The position numbers and the translations under genes are program-made. From NCBI RefSeq assembly GCF_918797505.1, contig NC_092798.1, positions 13,281,501 through 13,345,500 of the forward strand: a DNA stretch of 64,000 nucleotides. Reading direction: 5' to 3'. This document shows, in pieces, positions 59,169-64,000 of the stretch (position 1 is its first letter; every line of letters begins with the position of its first letter). The notes beneath the pieces are model-generated. The model saw nothing but the letters and a program-made list of their open reading frames with translations, made no database searches and was not told where the DNA came from. Source of the DNA: Bemisia tabaci. Lineage: Eukaryota > Arthropoda > Insecta > Hemiptera > Aleyrodidae.

Positions 59169-59437
59169 AAGGTTTCTTTCAAGTTTTTACATTAAAATTT
59201 TGAAAAATTTTCATTTTATGACATGCTGCGAATTTCGAGATAAATATTTGTTCAGGGGCCAGCATCAAGTACGACGAAATGAGATACAAATCAATGTGTT
59301 GGTTTCTTTAAAATTTTTACCTTCAAAATTTTGAAAAGTTTTCACGATTTTACGATATGCTGCAACTTTCGAGATAAATGTTTTTTCAAGGGCCACCACC
59401 AAGTACGACGAAATGAGATACAAATCAATGTTTCTCA
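59169..59437 (+). repeat. Tandem repeat, two units of 134 bp
   Basis: GGTTTCTTT, ATTTTGAAAA.TTTTCA and AAGTACGACGAAATGAGATA repeat with period 134; about 10 percent different. Confidence 0.88.
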
Positions 59438-59994
59438 GGTTCTAGTCTCCTAGAGAATTGGACGTACCACGCTGGTCATTAGAAAGTAGCATACAACAGA
59501 CTAAATTTTAAAACGATGGCGTGTGAACATACTGCAGTAGTCCCTGAAAAATCTGACAACACTGCTCTGAGCCAGGTCTCAGTATCATTTCGCGCGGTGC
59601 ACAACACTTTCGGTAATTTTTCACGCCTGCAGATGGAGACGTAGGGACAATGCATTTCTGCCAGGAAGCGTTGCAAAATGCATCGGGAACAAACCGGCTT
59701 TTAAGGACTTACACACGTTATTTTTTCCTCAAAAGCTAGGCTTTCACCAAAATACTTGACAATATGGCAGAGTGCAGCACACGCTACATTGCTCCCGAGC
59801 CGAGCCGATAAGCTCGGAATTAAACCTGAACTTACGAAACTCGCTACGGTAACGGACCACGTTGCCAGAACGTCGGAAAAATGATCGAATTACTCTTCGC
59901 GTAACATCGAGTGAATTTGTGCGGCCGGCAACACTGGAAGAGCATGAGAAATGCGCTCGATGACTGCAACTCGCAGTGACTGATCTTATAGCTT

Positions 59995-60247
59995 TACTGC
60001 TTTGCTGAGGAAGAACATCGTATGAAGGTTGGAACGTTGCCAAATGTCTCATTTAACGACACAAATTGCACGGAGAACTCTGAACCATTCCTCGTTGAAT
60101 TTTTCAGAGAGTTTCATCCGTAATTTTAGTTAACGCACGTCGACATTTGAAGAACCAATATTCAAAATTTATGCAGGAAATCATTACATCATGAAACGAA
60201 ATTTGGCAACGCATGAGAGTTCTGGTGTTTTTCTTCGGCACAGGAGC
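59995..60247. repeat. Family A TIR element, copy A10
   Basis: TACTGCTTTGCTGAGGAAGA and GTGTTTTTCTTCGGCACAGG; ACGTTGCCAAATG / TTTGGCAACGC arms. Confidence 0.78.
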
Positions 60248-60693
60248 TTAGTAGGACAGTTGCTGCGATTCCGTGAGAACGGATGGCGATAGGAAAAATT
60301 GGACGGTGGAACGAAGTCAGCCGAGTGGCAAAATCTGCAGGTTGTAGATTTTGATCCTAGCTTGGCGTTTGGCATCCGAGTTATCTCTATTCTCTAGACA
60401 ACATACGGCAGGTTTCCGGAGGTTATTCGCTTCTTCTTATCTGGTATTTTGCGCTTCGCTCACAGTGAAAATGAATCCTTAGAGAAAATCTATGACATGT
60501 GGATTTGCCTTCAATTGACGATGTAGGCAAACCGAGCTCCCTGGGGTTAAAATAGTGGTATCTCGTTATTCACCGAACTGCATGCTAGTGTGCGCCTATT
60601 CTCGCGAGTTGGCAACACGAAAGCTTTGGGTTATTTCTATACACGTAAAAATGTAATTATTTATTTACGAAAGCTTATCTGATCACCGCCCAA

Positions 60694-60964
60694 GGGCTGA
60701 TTATTGAAACTTGATAGACAAGGCTATAGACAAAGAAGACAATGGAAGTACGGAGCACTCCTATTGGTTGAAATGGGTGGTTTGCATAGACTAGGGGAGA
60801 AAATGATAGACTAACTATAGGGTGTCTCATGGGTTGCCGTTGGCTAGTCTATTATTTACCTGTCTCCATTGGCCATTGCAACCACCCGCTTCCACCAATA
60901 GGATCCCTCCATATCCTTTTTGTCTTCTTTAGCTATAGCTTTGTCTATCAATTTGAATAATTGA
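60694..60964. repeat. Family K repeat, copy K5 (complete)
   Basis: GGGCTGATTATTGAAACTTG and TCTATCAATTTGAATAATTG inverted ends; GACTAACTATAGGG core. Confidence 0.87.
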
Positions 60965-60971
60965 CTCGCTA

Positions 60972-61454
60972 GGGGCTGATTATTGAAATAATAAACAAAG
61001 CTACGGACAAAGGAGACAAAGAGAAAACGGAGCGATCGCTATTGTTGAAAGCGGGGAGATGCAATGGACAAAAGAGGTAAGTAATAAATTACTTAATCGC
61101 AACCCACGAGCGACCGTATTATAGTCCCACTTAGTGCCAACTACACAGAACGAAGCAGAAAGAAAAAACTCCGGCCGTGGAAACCGTACTTACGGGCTAC
61201 ATAGACATGCCGTCCTCGCGTTCCGGGCTCAGAGGTCGAAAGTTCCGGGCGCAGCACCCGGAACAATCGAAGTTACGGCTCCAACAACCGCAAATTTCGA
61301 ACTCTAGGCCCGGAACGGACGGTATGTCTATAGAACCCGTGATTTTATTTTAGCGTATCCGTTTCAACTAGTGGGATCGATTCATTTTCCCTCGTATCAA
61401 GGGTTGTCTCCTACATGCGTCAATAGCCTTGTCTATCAATTTCAATGATCAGCC
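60972..61454. repeat. Family K repeat, copy K6, interrupted
   Basis: GGGGCTGATTATTGAAATAA at the left and TTGTCTATCAATTTCAATGA at the right; a 149-bp hairpin element sits in the middle. Confidence 0.82.
61192..61340. repeat. Hairpin element nested in K6
   Basis: ACGGGCTACATAGACATGCC and GGTATGTCTATAGAACCCGT arms, then CGTTCCGGGC / GCCCGGAACG inside; GC-rich. Confidence 0.87.
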
Positions 61455-61585
61455 GACAGATTTTCGCGACAAGTGTGTAACAAAAAGCGCCCTGCTCCCT
61501 TGTTATGATCTGTCTGTTCAAAAGACCACGGAGGGAAAAAAAGGGGGGAACTTTAAAACTGAAAGTCCCATTAAGTGTATGAATC

Positions 61586-61820
61586 GCTGGAAAAAAACAC
61601 ATGGAATCATAGTCCAGACTCTTAAAAACATCGACAAGGAAACATTACTATTGATTCAATCGAATCTAGCTTGAATCAAGAACCAAGCCTTTAATTTAAG
61701 CGGATTTCGTTTTGATTCAAGCAAAAATCTGATTGAATCAAGAGTATTTTTTCTAGTCAATGTTTTCGAGAGTCTGGACTCTAGATCCAATGTGTTTTTC
61801 TTTTTTTTTTTTTTCCAGTG
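61586..61820. repeat. Family B (CACTA-like) TIR element, copy B4
   Basis: GCTGGAAAAAAACACATGGA to TTTTTTCCAGTG; the first bases of the left end are altered. Confidence 0.85.
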
Positions 61821-62198
61821 CACGCTCGCCAAGCTACAGCAACAACTGTTTCTTGCGCCTCACTATAAATAACGCCCTAAGTGAAGTAAACTCTTGGAAT
61901 GACTCGGCTCAACCTCCGCGTCGTTATGTTAAAAGCATCTTTTGTCCCGCCCGGAAAATCCTGGATGCTGATCTGGAAGTTTCGAGCTCCTCAGAAGTAT
62001 CAATGGAGCTGAATCAATCTAAGTTTTTAGCTCGGCGAAGAAGCTCGTTAAATTAGCAGTAACGAGGGGGAGTTAGAGAGTCGCTTTGAGCCAACTTCAC
62101 ACCGACTAATTTCAGCCAACTTAACCGTCGGCCGAGTCGCTTGGAGTGCTTTGCTCAAAATTTGAAATGCTCAGCGTCGAACCTCGAAAATTCTCACG

Positions 62199-62495
62199 TG
62201 GGGCTCTTTCTGTCGGAAAACCTGTGGAGGGAACATTGCTTGGGCACCGTATGAGTGCTGTTATTGTCAATTTGAGAGCTCGAGGTATACATTCGAAGTT
62301 CCCGATGTCCTGCTTGTTCGCTTAATTTGTCCTAGAAATTTAGTTTAAATTCTTAAAGTGGGACTCTTTCTGTCGGAAAACCTGTGGAGGGAACATTGCT
62401 TGGGCACCGTATGAGTGCTGTTATTGTCAATTTGAGAGCTCGAAGTATACATTCGAAGTTCCCGATGTCCTGCTTGTTCGCTTAATTTGTCCTAG
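62199..62495 (+). repeat. Direct repeat, two 137-bp units 160 bp apart
   Basis: CTCTTTCTGTCGGAAAACCT to CGCTTAATTTGTCCTAG occurs at 62199-62335 and 62359-62495 with only about two differences; 23 bp of unique spacer. Confidence 0.95.
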
Positions 62496-62504
62496 GTTTA
62501 TACA

Positions 62505-62655
62505 ACTGTATCCGATAGATTCAGAGGTTTACTTACACAATTTAATCTGAAGTAACTGAACATTTCAAAGGAAGATATCCGTAAATTCGCTGATTAATAA
62601 TTATTTTATCAGAAGTGAAACAGTCCCAAGGTTCACACGGCGTTTTTCTTCAGCG
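62505..62655. repeat. Family A, right-half fragment A11
   Basis: GGTTCACACGGCGTTTTTCT TCAGC right end preceded by diverged interior. Confidence 0.6.
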
Positions 62656-62763
62656 CAACATCGATTACTTCTTTTACTCCTGATTTCACTTCGATATATC
62701 GATGGCCAAAGTGCAAAACTATGTATCTCCTTTTCGGAGTTTCAAAATCTCCGCTCCGATAAG

Positions 62764-63040
62764 TGGAAGCTACTGAATGAATTAAACACGGGGATACTCT
62801 TGGTTCATGAATTGAACAATTATTGGAGAAGATATGACAAAATAATCTAATCTGCTAAAATACGTGTGTTTATATGGGAAATGCCACCAGATGACGTCAC
62901 TGGGGGGTGCATTTTCTCACTTTAAATTCCATTTTCGTACATATTTCCTCATCAGAAAAAAATTATAAAAAATACTATGAAATCAGCTCTTCAAGCATTC
63001 AGGTGAAGCAGTAAAAAATTTGCTTCCAAATTCTCCATTT
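62764..63040. repeat. Family G element, copy G4
   Basis: Core GCCACCAGATGACGTCACTG with TATGACAAAATAATCTAATC and a right end CCAAATTCTCCATTT. Confidence 0.75.
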
Positions 63041-63539
63041 GGAGTTATTGTGGTCTGAGCTTCCTTTCTGCATGTACCTTCTTTAACATATATTTCCACG
63101 TGTAATACCACATTTTACTTTCCGCAGAGTCTTCACCCCGACTTGCATCCAAGCTCCAAATATAATTTTCCCTGCAAACATAAAAAATCCAGCTTTTTCC
63201 ACCTCTCAAAAGGGGGAAAAACAGAATTTTTACGACCCGCCGCACGTTTCCGAAAGTCCACCGGTCAGCACGGGTCAAAGATCGAGTAAATCAACGGCGG
63301 AGGGTTGGCCGATAAAAAGGTCTGCTCCGTCTTCGCGCCCCAGTTTACGACTGATCCGATAAATAAGAAATGGCGAGCGCACTCAAAGGCAGAACCTCTC
63401 GAGTGAATGAGTAAACGTCGCGGCAAATGCGCGAAAAAGGCTCCGATGCTTCGAGCATTTTACGAGTCGAGAAAAGTCCCCATTTACAAGTCGTAAACCA
63501 GCCTTGCAGTCGCGGCAGCTCTCATAAAATAAGCGTCTA

Positions 63540-63567
63540 CTTCTTCTTCTTCTTCTTTTTCTTCTCT
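63540..63567. repeat. (TTC)n microsatellite
   Basis: Nine TTC-type units with one interruption. Confidence 0.9.
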
Positions 63568-63631
63568 ATCATCGATGGACCTCCGCGGGTTCAGGTATAA
63601 CTCTCGCTTCCGGTCAACGCTTCGTCAAAGG

Positions 63632-63796
63632 CAGTGGCGTGGCGTGAATTGCGATATATCGATTGATCTACCGTTTACACCTATGGAAAAGGATCGATAA
63701 ACAGGGTGTTCGCAGCGAGCGCCTTAATAATCGATTCTTTACCATAGGTTTAAATGGCATAACAATCGATACATCGCAATCCACGCCACGCCACTG
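63632..63796. repeat. Family E (hAT-type) element, copy E5
   Basis: CAGTGGCGTGGCGTGAATTG to CCACGCCACGCCACTG. Perfect 8-bp duplication GTCAAAGG at 63624-63631 and 63797-63804. Confidence 0.95.
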
Positions 63797-64000
63797 GTCA
63801 AAGGTGAAATTCATCGTTTTCTCGCAGAAGGGACCTAACTCCAGTGCGGCCTTGCAAAATTGACTCAAAGTATCCAATGTTTCATCAGAACATGACTGTG
63901 AAATTTGTATCTAAATTTTGTTTATATGCGCGCCTCATCAGTGGGGAAAAATCGCTGACAATTTCCATTAGAAACGCCCGTCAGTTTCCTGATAAAAACG

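Larger units (their letters stand above)
21878..64000. other. Gene-poor, repeat-filled region upstream of the first detected TRPM exon
   Basis: No exon with a recognisable family was found here on either strand. It may be the first TRPM intron(s) plus intergenic DNA, as the gene still needs a start codon. Stretches not listed as repeats (for example 23000-23320, 26500-26830, 30400-30790, 36550-37600, 38825-39430, 43070-44490, 46060-46460, 50170-50700, 56450-57560, 59440-59990, 61830-62190 and 63000-63630) are unique-looking sequence in which I see nothing specific. Confidence 0.6.

Overview
This is a eukaryotic, almost certainly insect, genomic window. It has spliced genes with GT/AG introns, very short coding density and a dense load of small terminal-inverted-repeat elements. 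The style of the repeats suggests a hemipteran (possibly whitefly-like), but that is inference and not shown by any single diagnostic sequence. The only host gene I can support is on the minus strand between 226 and 21877. It is the N-terminal half of a TRPM (melastatin-type transient receptor potential) cation channel. Fifteen exons are proposed; fourteen join with consistent GT/AG sites and phases, and one (2843-2968) has an uncertain 3' end. The reading starts at a split codon before the CCCGQ motif, passes through the whole TRPM N-terminal homology region (SLOG-type nucleotide-binding fold, then helical repeats) and stops at the pre-S1 helix. The transmembrane pore and C-terminus lie to the left of base 1. 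The start codon and first exon(s) were not found; they lie somewhere beyond 21877 or outside the window. From 21878 to 64000 there is no gene I can defend. This stretch, together with the 7.2 kb intron 14537-21714, is a mosaic of repeats in unique, locally CpG-rich sequence. I sorted the repeats by eye into families (letters are mine): A (TIR with GCTAAGGAAAAACGCCGTAT, about 250 bp, 12 copies), B (CACTGG...CCAGTG, 2-bp duplications, CACTA-like), C (TGGACCACTAG, about 550 bp), D (1.1-1.5 kb with a long hairpin), E (CAGTGGCGTGGC, 8-bp duplications, hAT-like), F to K, N to S and U, several single hairpin elements, one tRNA-derived SINE, one LINE fragment, tandem duplications and long homopolymers. 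Many are nested, so a relative order of insertion can be read. The most unusual items are a 1.34 kb near-perfect palindrome that ends 42 bp from a TRPM 5' splice site, a family-D hairpin whose two arms have changed together between copies, a B element inserted in a LINE reading frame with a 2-bp duplication, and a triple nest of A, N and E elements. All family assignments are visual; no database search or alignment was run.
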